A stretch of DNA of 64,000 nt from JAGOTP01 sp964600845 (lineage in GTDB: Bacteria > Patescibacteriota > Patescibacteriia > 2-12-FULL-60-25), in NCBI GenBank assembly GCA_964600845.1, contig CAZRJW010000005.1, positions 1 through 64,000 on the forward strand, written 5' to 3'. The notes under the pieces are model-generated. The model did not search any database. It saw nothing but the letters and a program-made list of their open reading frames with translations, and was not told the DNA's origin. Below, piece after piece: positions 55,531 through 63,168 of the stretch. Made by a program: the position numbers and the translations under genes. Position 1 is the first letter of the stretch, and each line of letters begins with the position of its first letter.

Positions 55531-55730
55531 GTGCTTCGCCGATTCGCTACGACGGTGAAACCGTCGATGGCAAGTGGGCCGCGCGAGTCATCATCGACGC
55601 AGACGCGTTCTATGGCCACGGCGACACGAAAGAAGAAGCGCGCAGAGATCTGATCAAAGTGGTTGAGCGGGCATCCTCGAACATGCTCGCTTGGGTAAAG
55701 GAGCAGTCAGCAAAAGGAGACAAGTCATGA
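55527..55730 (+). CDS. HicB-like small protein, 67 aa
   Basis: GKWAARVIIDADAFYGHGDTKEEARRDLIKVVE has the beta-beta-alpha shape of HicB-type partial RNase H folds (the '..G.G.T.EEA...' signature). It lacks a DNA-binding tail and a HicA partner, so a toxin-antitoxin role is unlikely. Confidence 0.45.
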   Translation: MSASPIRYDGETVDGKWAARVIIDADAFYGHGDTKEEARRDLIKVVERASSNMLAWVKEQSAKGDKS

Positions 55731-56026
55731 ATGTCCGCGACCTCATCAAGCTTCTCCAGAAGCAAGACCAAGACGCCGAAGTGCTGCTGATGGAGCAACA
55801 AAGCTGGCCATTCGAGTACGCGATTCTCGGTGTCACCACACGCAGTGACTGCGTTCAGCACGAACGCTCCACTCGTGGCGACGATGACGCGCTCACCATC
55901 CACGACGAATGCGAGTTGGAATACGCCAAAGATGGCAAGAGGCCATCTGACGTCTTCCTCGTCGAGGGAGCAACCGTGCGCTACGGCGCAAAAGCAGCCT
56001 GGTCGACCGCTCGGGAGGAACCATGA
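55727..56026 (+). CDS. Hypothetical protein, 99 aa
   Basis: NVRDLIKLLQKQDQDAEVLL matches a common small phage/bacterial protein family with the 'ElI..Lq..pqdaeV' start; role unknown. 4-bp overlaps both sides. Confidence 0.5.
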   Translation: MNVRDLIKLLQKQDQDAEVLLMEQQSWPFEYAILGVTTRSDCVQHERSTRGDDDALTIHDECELEYAKDGKRPSDVFLVEGATVRYGAKAAWSTAREEP

Positions 56027-56223
56027 GCACGATTCGATACACCTTGGTCCAAGTCCAAAAGGACGGCAGCGTGTGGCGCTCCACGCTTTTTGAATCGCCT
56101 ACACTTCATCATGTGAAGCGATCGGTGATCGCTGGGTTCATTTCCGGCGAGCCGCGCCGCGCCGAGGACGAACAAGGGAACGTGCTGTGCGGACTCGATG
56201 CTAAAGGAAAGTGGACTCCATGA
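56023..56223 (+). CDS. Hypothetical protein, 66 aa
   Basis: GAGGAACC before the ATG. Small beta protein (TIRYTLVQVQKDGSVWRSTLF). Unknown. Confidence 0.45.
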   Translation: MSTIRYTLVQVQKDGSVWRSTLFESPTLHHVKRSVIAGFISGEPRRAEDEQGNVLCGLDAKGKWTP

Positions 56224-56435
56224 CGCTCGACATCCCGAGCACACCGTTCACGCTCGTTGCACACGACCTCGCAGCGGCCATCGAAACCGGAGACAAGAAA
56301 CGCGCGCTGGAAAGCGCGTGTTTGCTTTCTGAGCTTGCTGGGTCTGCCGTAGACGAGTTGGACGATGAAACGCCATACGCCGAACTCGTACGCGCAGCGC
56401 GAGAGCGAGTTCTCGCACCGTGGGGGGAGACATGA
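56220..56435 (+). CDS. Hypothetical protein, 71 aa
   Basis: 4-bp overlap. Helical (VAHDLAAAIETGDKKRALESACLLSEL-type TPR-like pair). Unknown. Confidence 0.45.
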   Translation: MTLDIPSTPFTLVAHDLAAAIETGDKKRALESACLLSELAGSAVDELDDETPYAELVRAARERVLAPWGET

Positions 56436-56538
56436 TCGACCTCATCGCCTGGAATCGGCATACGACCTCGAACAAAAGGGACATCTCGTGACGTACGACA
56501 ACGACATCCCGCTCGCAAAACAGGAGAACGAACAATGA
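56432..56538 (+). pseudogene. Possible frameshifted mini-gene
   Basis: ATG 56432 reads MIDLIAWNRH and stops at 56491. The neighbouring frame reads RLESAYDLEQKGHLVTYDND and ends at 56538, exactly overlapping the next ATG. A one-base change near 56445 would join them into a protein of about 35 aa. Either a small broken gene or a sequence error. Confidence 0.3.
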
Positions 56539-56927
56539 AGATTCCAAGTCAGTTTCCCGAATCCATTCAATACGCCTGGGCATATGCAGAAGCACTTCGC
56601 AGGCTCGACTTCGCTCACGACGAAATCAGCTTCGAAACCCGAACCACGCCAGACCAAGAAACATGCTTGTTCACGACGGCTACGCGTGCGGACAAGCGGC
56701 TTCTGGTTTGCGCTGGCACGTTCTCTCCGTACGATCCAAAGCAGCTTCACGAGCTTATGAGGACTTGGATCGTCAGCCTGATTGACCTCAGCTTCTCAAG
56801 CGAAGACCTCGACAACATTTACTTAAAACGCTTCGTCGAAGCTCCCTTTGGGCCGAACGAACTGATCGGCGCTCTCATCATCGCTGGATTCAAGCTTCCA
56901 GAAGACAAAGAGAGCCAATGGAACTGA
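56535..56927 (+). CDS. Hypothetical protein, 130 aa
   Basis: GGAGAACGAACA before the ATG. Alpha/beta protein (SIQYAWAYAEALRRLDFAHDEI...). Overlaps the next gene by 10 bp. Unknown. Confidence 0.5.
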   Translation: MKIPSQFPESIQYAWAYAEALRRLDFAHDEISFETRTTPDQETCLFTTATRADKRLLVCAGTFSPYDPKQLHELMRTWIVSLIDLSFSSEDLDNIYLKRFVEAPFGPNELIGALIIAGFKLPEDKESQWN

Positions 56928-57193
56928 AGCCCTACGAAGTCGAAGTCGAAGAGTGCGGAGGAATCCGCGTTGGCCAGAGAGTTCGAGCTACCCAGCTTTG
57001 GACAGCAAAGCTCGCTGCAAGCGGAGCGCGCGATTACGCTGAACCGTTCCGCATCGGAGGACAGGTGACCCGAATCGTCCAACACAGGAAAGGAATCTGG
57101 ACATCAGTCATTGTTCGACTGACAATCCGCCCCGATTGGATGTCGGATGAAGAAGCGGCGTTCAATCCGCTCCACCTGGAGCACATCGAGTGA
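56918..57193 (+). CDS. Hypothetical beta protein, 91 aa
   Basis: GIRVGQRVRATQLWTAKLAA...GGQVTRIVQHRKGIWTSVIVRL looks like an SH3-like or KOW-type barrel. Unknown role. Confidence 0.5.
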   Translation: MELKPYEVEVEECGGIRVGQRVRATQLWTAKLAASGARDYAEPFRIGGQVTRIVQHRKGIWTSVIVRLTIRPDWMSDEEAAFNPLHLEHIE

Positions 57194-57813
57194 GCTTCGC
57201 CGAAGAGTGCTGGACAAAAGTCACACTCGCTGGAGTCACAATGAACCCGGTTCGTGGTCCTAACAAGGCTCACTACGGGTTCGTTGACCTTTGCGTTCTA
57301 CTTCGCCGACCAGACGGGAGCACCGAGACCGTTGTCGACTGCCGCACACGGGCGCGCGACAACCCAAATCAGCTTGGCGAGTTCACGGCAGACGAGACCG
57401 AGCGATTCAGAATCAACGGATTCGCATACGCCCAGAACGCTCACCGGGTCGCGCCAATCATTTCAACCATCAGCGCGTACACCAGGAACACCCTTCCTGT
57501 CTCCGCAAACCCCAGCCTGTGCAGAAAGCTCCTCTGCAACGCCGCGAGGCTCACAGGCGCTCCCGTGGACAATGCCGGGGTGTTCTTGCTTCGCGAAAGG
57601 TCGCGATGGATCGACCTCGGACTTTGGAGACTCAACGCCAAAGAACGCCAGTTGCCAGGAGCTGAACCGTTCAGCAGTCTCCTGTTGCCTCCAAAGGAAC
57701 GCGTCGAATGGATGTTTGCGCGTCTTCCCGCGCTGGCTTCCAGCCTTGGAGTAGAACCTGATTGGTCCGTGAAGCAACTCCTCGACTGGCAAGACACGCT
57801 TGTTCCGTTCTGA
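57190..57813 (+). CDS. Hypothetical protein, 207 aa
   Basis: GTG 57190 (GTGA overlap). Alpha/beta protein with VDLCVLLRRPDGSTETVVDC. A perfect palindrome lies inside (57662-57674, codons for AEPFS), far from any start. Unknown. Confidence 0.5.
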   Translation: MSFAEECWTKVTLAGVTMNPVRGPNKAHYGFVDLCVLLRRPDGSTETVVDCRTRARDNPNQLGEFTADETERFRINGFAYAQNAHRVAPIISTISAYTRNTLPVSANPSLCRKLLCNAARLTGAPVDNAGVFLLRERSRWIDLGLWRLNAKERQLPGAEPFSSLLLPPKERVEWMFARLPALASSLGVEPDWSVKQLLDWQDTLVPF

Positions 57814-57820
57814 CGCCCAG

Positions 57821-57881
57821 CGACCCGTCCGCGCGACGGGGGAGCAATGGGGGGTCTCCACTCCGGGCACACCGACAGACG
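57821..57881 (+). repeat. Dispersed G-rich/palindromic repeat, copy h (complete)
   Basis: CGACCCGTCCGCGCGACGGG then GGAGCAATGGGGGG and the right arm CTCCGGGCACACCGACAGAC. One of the most complete copies; 25 bp before the next ATG. Confidence 0.9.
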
Positions 57882-57906
57882 TACAACACGAAAGAAAGGA
57901 CTGACC

Positions 57907-58131
57907 ATGACTGAAACGGAAATGTGGAAAGCGCGATACGACGCGCTCTTTGTTCAAGCGGCAGAGCTTGCGAAGAAAGAGTCTCTGCTGCGTGACAACC
58001 TCCGCGAAGCGGAAGCCGAGCTTGAAGAGGTGATGGTCGAGCGAGACATCGTTGTCTTCGAGCTTGGTGTTGCACAACGCAGGCATTCTGCGCTGGAGAA
58101 GTCCATTTTTCTTTACCTCGAATCGCTTTGA
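57907..58131 (+). CDS. Coiled-coil protein, 74 aa
   Basis: GAAAGAAAGGA leader. Entirely coiled coil (AELAKKESLLRDNLREAEAELEEVM). Unknown. Confidence 0.5.
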   Translation: MTETEMWKARYDALFVQAAELAKKESLLRDNLREAEAELEEVMVERDIVVFELGVAQRRHSALEKSIFLYLESL

Positions 58132-58136
58132 ACACG

Positions 58137-58167
58137 AACCCCCCACTGTCCCCCCGTCGCGGGTCGG
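58137..58167 (-). repeat. Dispersed G-rich repeat, copy i (reverse)
   Basis: CCCCCCACTGTCCCCCCGTC then GCGGGTCGG; palindrome arm shortened. 7 bp before the next ATG. Confidence 0.8.
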
Positions 58168-58174
58168 AGTGAAG

Positions 58175-58564
58175 ATGAATGAGCTAGAAACAAAACGGTT
58201 GGCGAGCCTATACACCGACAACTTCCTCTTCTCTGATGCTGAAGACTGGGATGCCACGTTGGCATCTGCTCTCACGTCAAAAGACGCCTTTGCGTGCATC
58301 ACGCTTGTCGTTGCGATGTCTGAGGTTAGCGAAGAGTACGATTGTTCGACGTGGCACACGGGTCTCGAAGACACGCTCGCCGAGTACGCGAGCAACATGT
58401 CTTCGTGCGTTGAGAACCGGAATCGCTTTTGCCAAGTGACGCGTTCCGAGATGCTTCTGCTCCTCGAGCTTGCTGAGAAGTGCGGCGGGTGGTGGGAGTG
58501 GACCGAAGACCAGAAGAGACCGACGTTCGTGCCGGGATGGATTCCGCCTGGAGCAAGGCCATGA
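58175..58564 (+). CDS. Hypothetical protein, 129 aa
   Basis: ATG 58175 directly after the repeat, with GGAGTGAAG upstream. Helical, acidic, with four Cys and a Trp-rich end (CGGWWEWTEDQK). Unknown. Confidence 0.5.
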   Translation: MNELETKRLASLYTDNFLFSDAEDWDATLASALTSKDAFACITLVVAMSEVSEEYDCSTWHTGLEDTLAEYASNMSSCVENRNRFCQVTRSEMLLLLELAEKCGGWWEWTEDQKRPTFVPGWIPPGARP

Positions 58565-58755
58565 TGGTCGAGGTGGTTGAGCTGCAAAAGGAAGGTGCGC
58601 GCAAAGGTGCGATGCACTTCGTAGTTCAGATCGACGGTGTAAGCGTCCTCGCTACTGCTCAAGGAACTGAACGAGATCGGTTGTTCGCGATGGCGTTCGC
58701 AAAGGGGGCGCGTGCAGGACTCGACCACGCAGAACGAGAGAAAGTGAGACTATGA
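58561..58755 (+). CDS. Hypothetical protein, 64 aa
   Basis: 4-bp overlaps both sides. Small alpha/beta (GAMHFVVQIDGVSVLATAQG). Unknown. Confidence 0.45.
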   Translation: MMVEVVELQKEGARKGAMHFVVQIDGVSVLATAQGTERDRLFAMAFAKGARAGLDHAEREKVRL

Positions 58756-59165
58756 AGAAGCTAGTAGCCGCAGACATGAAGCGATTCGAGTCGTTCCGAG
58801 AGCGACTTGAAAAGTCAAAAACCGAACTCGACGAGATCGTCGAGAGGTTCAACGAGCAGATTCTGCTCTTCGCCGAAAAGCAGGAGCAGGCAAACAAAGC
58901 CATCTACGACGCGCTTGAAGCTCACAACGTCCACATCGCTGACTTCAACGTCTTCCGCGAGGGTGTCGCCGCCGACATCCAAGAGTTCATGAACCAGAGA
59001 CCCGAAGGCTGGTTCGACACGGAGGGCGGGCAAGAGTGCCAAGAGTGGTGGAACCAATGGGACAGCTCGCTCGAAGAGCTTGAGTTCGAAGTTCCAGACG
59101 CAATCGAGTGCATCGACATGGAAGAGCCGGAAGCTCTCGAAGACCTTTTCCCAACCAATCGCTGA
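58752..59165 (+). CDS. Coiled-coil acidic protein, 137 aa
   Basis: N-terminal 70 residues coiled coil. Then FMNQRPEGWFDTEGGQECQEWWNQW, matching a recurrent motif of small phage proteins (W...G..Y..W...W), then a strongly acidic end. Unknown. Confidence 0.55.
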   Translation: MKKLVAADMKRFESFRERLEKSKTELDEIVERFNEQILLFAEKQEQANKAIYDALEAHNVHIADFNVFREGVAADIQEFMNQRPEGWFDTEGGQECQEWWNQWDSSLEELEFEVPDAIECIDMEEPEALEDLFPTNR

Positions 59166-59172
59166 GGAACCA

Positions 59173-59484
59173 ATGGCAACCGTATTCAAGACAAACCAGC
59201 TTCCCACCGAGTTCAACGAAGAGTTCGTTCTACCGGAGAACGACCTCCTTGCGACGCTTCAGCAGAAGGTCGGCGGATTCATCGAGTTCATCTACTTCTC
59301 TGACGGTTCCGCGTTCGTCGTGGACGAGGAGGGCCGCGTCAAAGAGAAAGACCCGAATCGTCTGGCAACCATCCTGTGCGTTCTGAAGGGACTTCCGCAG
59401 GACTTGCCGATCGTCGGCGATGCCGTCTTCCTCTCCCGCGAAGAGATGAAGGGCCTGAACCGCAAAACCTATCTTCCGGCCTAA
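59173..59484 (+). CDS. DUF3846-like protein, 103 aa
   Basis: LQQKVGGFIEFIYFSDGSAFVVDEEGR...NRLATIL...LPIVGDAVFLSREE matches the DUF3846 pattern (lQ..VGG.iE......g....vnEeG......N..At.........i.Gd.v.l). Typical of phage and actinobacterial accessory regions; function unknown. Confidence 0.65.
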   Translation: MATVFKTNQLPTEFNEEFVLPENDLLATLQQKVGGFIEFIYFSDGSAFVVDEEGRVKEKDPNRLATILCVLKGLPQDLPIVGDAVFLSREEMKGLNRKTYLPA

Positions 59485-59485
59485 G

Positions 59486-59713
59486 ATGAAGATCTCATAC
59501 GAACAGCTCGACAAGGCCGAAGCTGCGCTGCTGAAAGAGTGGCGTCACCACCTTCAAGCCGAGCGCATGTACAGGCACTGCCGCTACGAAGACAGATTGT
59601 GGCGACAACACCGACTCGTTCTCGCCACGGCGATTCGGTCGATCCGCCAAACGAGAGACTGGCACAGGATGTTTTCCGAGCTGAACGATTCAGCAGAAGG
59701 AGAGTCGAAATGA
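59486..59713 (+). CDS. Small basic helical protein, 75 aa
   Basis: ATG 59486, 2 bp after the previous stop. Arg/His-rich helix (YRHCRYEDRLWRQHRLVLAT). The end contains a perfect palindrome (59681-59693) that lies 17 bp before the next start and its GGAGAG site. Confidence 0.5.
   Translation: MKISYEQLDKAEAALLKEWRHHLQAERMYRHCRYEDRLWRQHRLVLATAIRSIRQTRDWHRMFSELNDSAEGESK
59681..59693. promoter_or_regulatory. 13-bp palindrome CTGAACGATTCAG (near gene end)
   Basis: Perfect copy in the last codons of the 75-aa gene, just before the ribosome-binding site of the next gene. Confidence 0.55.
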
Positions 59714-60285
59714 GCGTTTACGAAACGGCCGACGAGTCGGCAGATTGCATCGAGTCATGCGGCCTTGTTGGAGACGAGCTTAGGCTCTACTTGGCTTTGG
59801 TCCTGGCAGAGTTCTCGCTCAAGCTGAGCGCGCGAGACATGGATGCGATGCGGGAGGCTCTTCCGCTCGACCAAAAGCGTTACCAAGAGATGCTTGAGAA
59901 GGGGTTGGCTCAGTTTCCGAAGCGCATGAAGATGGCGGAAGAGGTCGACGAGGCGATCAAGACGTACGCTGGCGCAGTGACCAAGACGGCGATTGAGATT
60001 CTCTCTCTGTCGATTCCAAGCGCGCTTCCACTGGATGAGACCAAGGCTCGCGAAGCTCGTGGCGCAGAAGAGATGGCACGGAGAGACCTCTTGTCCACCA
60101 TTCGTCTTGCTCTTCAAGAGCAGTCCCGCTTTTCTCTTCTGTATCTCGATAAGATTCGAAGCTTGCTGCGACCGTTTGAAGTGCTTCTCGACGATTCGTT
60201 TCATCCGATGTCCGAAGTTTATGCCGCCAGAGACGCGCTGTCCGAGATCAAGACTCAGCTCTGGTTGGCAGGAGGCGGGAAATGA
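59710..60285 (+). CDS. Helical hypothetical protein, 191 aa
   Basis: GGAGAGTCGAA leader. Predominantly helical (LRLYLALVLAEFSLKLSARDMDAM...). No motif recognised. Confidence 0.5.
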   Translation: MSVYETADESADCIESCGLVGDELRLYLALVLAEFSLKLSARDMDAMREALPLDQKRYQEMLEKGLAQFPKRMKMAEEVDEAIKTYAGAVTKTAIEILSLSIPSALPLDETKAREARGAEEMARRDLLSTIRLALQEQSRFSLLYLDKIRSLLRPFEVLLDDSFHPMSEVYAARDALSEIKTQLWLAGGGK

Positions 60286-60608
60286 AGTCTCGTGGTTGCA
60301 TGAACTGCGGGAGCGACCACCCGCTGTACTCGTGCGTCGCCGATGAACCAGAAGAGCATTCATCAGCTCAAGAACGCGCCGTGCAAACAGAGATGCGATA
60401 CGGGCCAACGATGAATGAACCAAACGAGGAGGGAAAGCGACGTGGACTTGCTCTTGACGCGAGCGTTCAGGTTCAGCTTTTCAAAGCCTCTCCGCGCACC
60501 TGGCCTGGTGTGATTGAGCGTTTCGATTCTGGAGGCGACCCGATCATTCTTCTCGAAGGATCTGGCGAAAGCGTGCCTTACCACACGCGCTTCGTGTTTC
60601 GTGTATGA
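60282..60608 (+). CDS. Zinc-knuckle protein, 108 aa
   Basis: 4-bp overlap. CMNCGSDHPLYSC at residues 6-18 is a CCHC-type knuckle. C-terminal half a small beta domain (SVQVQLFKASPRTWPGVIERF). Possible RNA- or ssDNA-binding protein. Confidence 0.5.
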   Translation: MKSRGCMNCGSDHPLYSCVADEPEEHSSAQERAVQTEMRYGPTMNEPNEEGKRRGLALDASVQVQLFKASPRTWPGVIERFDSGGDPIILLEGSGESVPYHTRFVFRV

Positions 60609-60874
60609 CATTGCCCGTCGCAGGCTACCCGTCCATCACCAACCTTGCGGAAGCTTTGGGGCTGCCTCTGTCGCGTGTATGGCGTCGCGTGAAGAGGCTC
60701 CAGGCGCAGGGCAGGCCAGTCACAGAGCGTGCGCTTCTCGGAGCTGACATGACGAACCCAGCCCAGAACTACCGCCACTGCGAGCGCGTCCTCGACGCGT
60801 GGCAGGCAAACTATTACGCGTGCAACGCAAGAAAGGAAAAACATGTACGGACAAAGAGACCAAGCAGACGATGA
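60605..60874 (+). CDS. Helix-turn-helix regulator-like protein, 89 aa
   Basis: 4-bp overlap. SITNLAEALGLPLSRVWRRVKRL at residues 11-33 is a helix-turn-helix. The rest is basic. The only clear DNA-binding regulator candidate in the accessory region and so a possible reader of the dispersed palindrome; no evidence links them. Confidence 0.6.
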   Translation: MTLPVAGYPSITNLAEALGLPLSRVWRRVKRLQAQGRPVTERALLGADMTNPAQNYRHCERVLDAWQANYYACNARKEKHVRTKRPSRR

Positions 60875-61058
60875 CGACGGAGGCGACCGGAACCCATTCG
60901 CCTCAGAAGAAGTTCAAGAGCGAGACAATGACCCGTGGGAGGTCATAAGAGATCCCAAAGACTTCAACGACGACTCCACTCTTGAGGTCCGCCACATCCA
61001 CTCTGGAGAGAAACGAACCATCACCATGAAGCAACTTCGCGACAGGTCTTGGCGATGA
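60843..61058 (+). CDS. Acidic hypothetical protein, 71 aa
   Basis: ATG 60843 with AGAAAGGAAAA before it; overlaps the helix-turn-helix gene by 32 bp in another frame, unusually long for this region, so one of the two starts or stops could be wrong. Acidic then basic end. Unknown. Confidence 0.45.
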   Translation: MYGQRDQADDDDGGDRNPFASEEVQERDNDPWEVIRDPKDFNDDSTLEVRHIHSGEKRTITMKQLRDRSWR

Positions 61059-61288
61059 GGCTCGTTGTCAACTCATGCCCTCTCAGTTTGAAGACGGTCT
61101 ACGCGCTTCTCCGTGGCGGAACCATCTTCGTTGGCGTGTTCGACACGGGAGACCATCTCGTCGTAACGCTCGGAATCAAGGACAAGAGCGGTATGCCGAT
61201 CGCTTGGCAGGAGTGGGCAAGCGACGGCTATTCAATGTTGAGCATCACGGTCAACAAGGCCCGAACGATTCAGTGGAGAGAACAATGA
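61055..61288 (+). CDS. Hypothetical protein, 77 aa
   Basis: ATG 61055 overlaps the previous stop. Small beta protein (VYALLRGGTIFVGVFDTGDHLVVTLG). A palindrome variant (CGAACGATTCAG) lies in its last codons before the next start. Confidence 0.45.
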   Translation: MRLVVNSCPLSLKTVYALLRGGTIFVGVFDTGDHLVVTLGIKDKSGMPIAWQEWASDGYSMLSITVNKARTIQWREQ

Positions 61289-61533
61289 AGCCAACAGTCG
61301 GACGAATGGTTCACTACTACGGAAGCGGACTTTTTGCTTCTGGACCTTATGCAGCAACCGTTGTTTTTGTACACACCGATGGCTCGGTGAACCTCAACGT
61401 GATGCACTCGCACGGCTCCTCTTTTGGAGAACGCACGTCAACGATCTTCGAACGCGTTCACCAAGGCGCAGGGCCACGCGGAGGCGGCACGTTCGCCACG
61501 AACACTTGGTACTGGCCTCCTCGGGCTGAGTAG
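61285..61533 (+). CDS. Phage-type small beta protein, 82 aa
   Basis: MKPTVGRMVHYYGSG...AATVVFVHTDGSVNLNVM belongs to a widespread family of small phage proteins ('M.PTVGRiVHYy......AAiVt.vh.dg.vnL.Vf'). Role unknown. Confidence 0.65.
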   Translation: MKPTVGRMVHYYGSGLFASGPYAATVVFVHTDGSVNLNVMHSHGSSFGERTSTIFERVHQGAGPRGGGTFATNTWYWPPRAE

Positions 61534-61537
61534 CCCG

Positions 61538-61666
61538 ATGGAAAAGTTCATCCCTATGACGAGCGGCTACTGCCCACGCCTCATCCCCATGAGCGGTGAC
61601 GCCGAGTGCAACCTGTACTCAGACATCACCGGGCACACGTCATGGTGCTCGCGCGACTCAAAATGA
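61538..61666 (+). CDS. Mini-protein with Cys, 42 aa
   Basis: ATG 61538. FIPMTSGYCPRLIPMSGDAE plus a second pair of Cys. Weak leader. Could be real or spurious. Confidence 0.35.
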   Translation: MEKFIPMTSGYCPRLIPMSGDAECNLYSDITGHTSWCSRDSK

Positions 61667-61870
61667 GAAACTTTTCCCAGACTTTTTAAGAGCCTACCTC
61701 TCCGATACTGGGTGGTATCGGAACGGGCTCCAAAACGACGAAAACCCATGGTTTTAGGGCCTTTTGAGCGTTTTTAACATGGCACGCTAGCAAAAGGCCC
61801 GTTTTCCAAAGAAGATTTTCTCGAAGACAAAAAGTCGTCTTCGTGACAGCAGTGTCGCGCCCGAAAGAGA
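61667..61870 (+). other. Intergenic region with hairpin
   Basis: 204 bp. Contains CCGATAC / GTATCGG (about 61700-61720), GGGCCTTTTG and its complement CAAAAGGCCC (about 61760/61793) forming a possible large stem, and T-runs. Likely terminator plus promoter of the next unit; no exact hexamers called. Confidence 0.4.
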
Positions 61871-61876
61871 GTGAAA

Positions 61877-62107
61877 ATGCAAGTTCGAGTCTACTACCCG
61901 AACCCCGATGGCTCCTTCTCATCGGAGAAGTTCCGCCTCCCGAGAAGGCGCCACCTGACGATGGTGCTCGATCAGCAGTGCCTGTTCATGTGTCCGAAGT
62001 GTTCGAGGGTCTTCCCGTACGACTTTGGCTGCGACGTGGGATCAACGCCCGAAGAGCGCCTCTGGTGTGATGCGTGTTGGTCGAAAGAAGAAAGAAGGAA
62101 AAAATGA
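61877..62107 (+). CDS. Zinc-ribbon protein, 76 aa
   Basis: ATG 61877 (GTG 61871 possible), with GAGAGTG upstream. CPKC and CDAC pairs 24 residues apart form a zinc ribbon. The N-terminus is a beta hairpin with basic residues. Possible DNA- or RNA-binding regulator. Confidence 0.55.
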   Translation: MQVRVYYPNPDGSFSSEKFRLPRRRHLTMVLDQQCLFMCPKCSRVFPYDFGCDVGSTPEERLWCDACWSKEERRKK

Positions 62108-62589
62108 CGGATGTTCTTGTGCGCTTCAGAGTCGAAGCAACGCTTACGCGTGAGCAAATCCGCGCGTGGTTCGAGTCGAACGGATGGGTCTCTTCTGGAG
62201 AAGACCGCTGGCGTCACCCGCGCCATCCGTCGCGCGAGGCTCACGTTCCGCTCGATAGTTACGCCGTAGAGCGGATTGCTTACGCGTCCTGCATGGATGG
62301 TGACAGGAACGTCATGCCAGATCAGGTCTACCGCGAGATGTGCGGAGAGCCTCAAGCGAAGATTGCCATCGGCATCTTGCAGAGGGCTCACTCCGAAGAA
62401 ATCAACAGGTGGCGCGAGGTCGGCGAAGCCGCTCATGAGCACGTCTCGGTGTCGACCGACTATGACGAGTGCCCTGAGTGCATGTGCCTTCTGCCGGAGA
62501 CCAGCGAAGACCCACACAGCAAACGCTGCAAGGTTGGACGCTTGGTTCACGCGTTGTCTGCGGTGGGCATCGACCCTAACGACAGGTGA
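62104..62589 (+). CDS. Hypothetical protein with C-terminal zinc site, 161 aa
   Basis: 4-bp overlap. N-terminal beta/alpha part (VRFRVEATLTREQIRAWFES); C-terminal CPECMCLLPETSEDPHSKRC, a possible C3H zinc site. Similar paired layouts occur in phage early proteins. Unknown. Confidence 0.5.
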   Translation: MTDVLVRFRVEATLTREQIRAWFESNGWVSSGEDRWRHPRHPSREAHVPLDSYAVERIAYASCMDGDRNVMPDQVYREMCGEPQAKIAIGILQRAHSEEINRWREVGEAAHEHVSVSTDYDECPECMCLLPETSEDPHSKRCKVGRLVHALSAVGIDPNDR

Positions 62590-62592
62590 CCC

Positions 62593-62656
62593 CAGCGACC
62601 CGTCGCGCGACGGGGGAACAATGGGGGGATCACGCTCCGGCCACGCTCACAGAAGG
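62593..62656 (+). repeat. Dispersed G-rich/palindromic repeat, copy j (complete)
   Basis: CGACCCGTCGCGCGACGGGG then GAACAATGGGGGG and right arm CGCTCCGGCCACGCTCACAG. Starts 3 bp after one stop and ends 6 bp before the next ATG; it contributes AGAAGG as ribosome-binding site. Confidence 0.9.
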
Positions 62657-62662
62657 ACAGCC

Positions 62663-63157
62663 ATGGACGACTATTTCGCAGGACCGATTCAACCAGACGC
62701 AGCAGACCAGCTGCTCTCCGACATTCAGAAAGCAACCGAAGACGTCTTTGAGAGGAGAAAAGCAAAAATGAACACGAAGTTTTCAGACTATCCATCCTAC
62801 ATCCTCAACGCGTGGTTTCTGTTCGAGGCGTTTCGTCGCTTCGGCTTCCAGTCAAAAGACATCTACGCGCTCGTCACGAAGAACGCAGAAGACGTCGACA
62901 ACCTTTGGTTTGGGATGCTCTTGCGGACCCAGGGCAAAGATTTTCTCGCCTTCGTTGAGCCTGTCGAAGACAGCGAGGCCGCTCTCAGCGGTTGGAACGC
63001 GTTCGCAAATCGCATCGTTGAAGGCCAGTTCGAGAAGCAAGACATGCAGCGCGAATGGAATGAGCGGCTTGCCGCACACGAAGGAGGCACATCGCTGGCC
63101 ATCACGTTGATTATGAAGGGATTCATCTTCTTCCCGACCCCGATCTCCCACAACTAG
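62663..63157 (+). CDS. Hypothetical protein, 164 aa
   Basis: ATG 62663 directly after repeat copy j. Helical with aromatic residues (ILNAWFLFEAFRRFGFQ). Unknown. Confidence 0.5.
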   Translation: MDDYFAGPIQPDAADQLLSDIQKATEDVFERRKAKMNTKFSDYPSYILNAWFLFEAFRRFGFQSKDIYALVTKNAEDVDNLWFGMLLRTQGKDFLAFVEPVEDSEAALSGWNAFANRIVEGQFEKQDMQREWNERLAAHEGGTSLAITLIMKGFIFFPTPISHN

Positions 63158-63168
63158 AAGGCGAACCG

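Noticed and set aside
55527..55730. HicA-HicB toxin-antitoxin pair
   Set aside because: The HicB-like protein has no adjacent HicA-type toxin and no DNA-binding domain; neighbours are coupled unrelated small genes.
57463..58728. A 421-aa open frame on the minus strand
   Set aside because: Spans five well-supported plus-strand genes and two repeat copies; composition is not protein-like.
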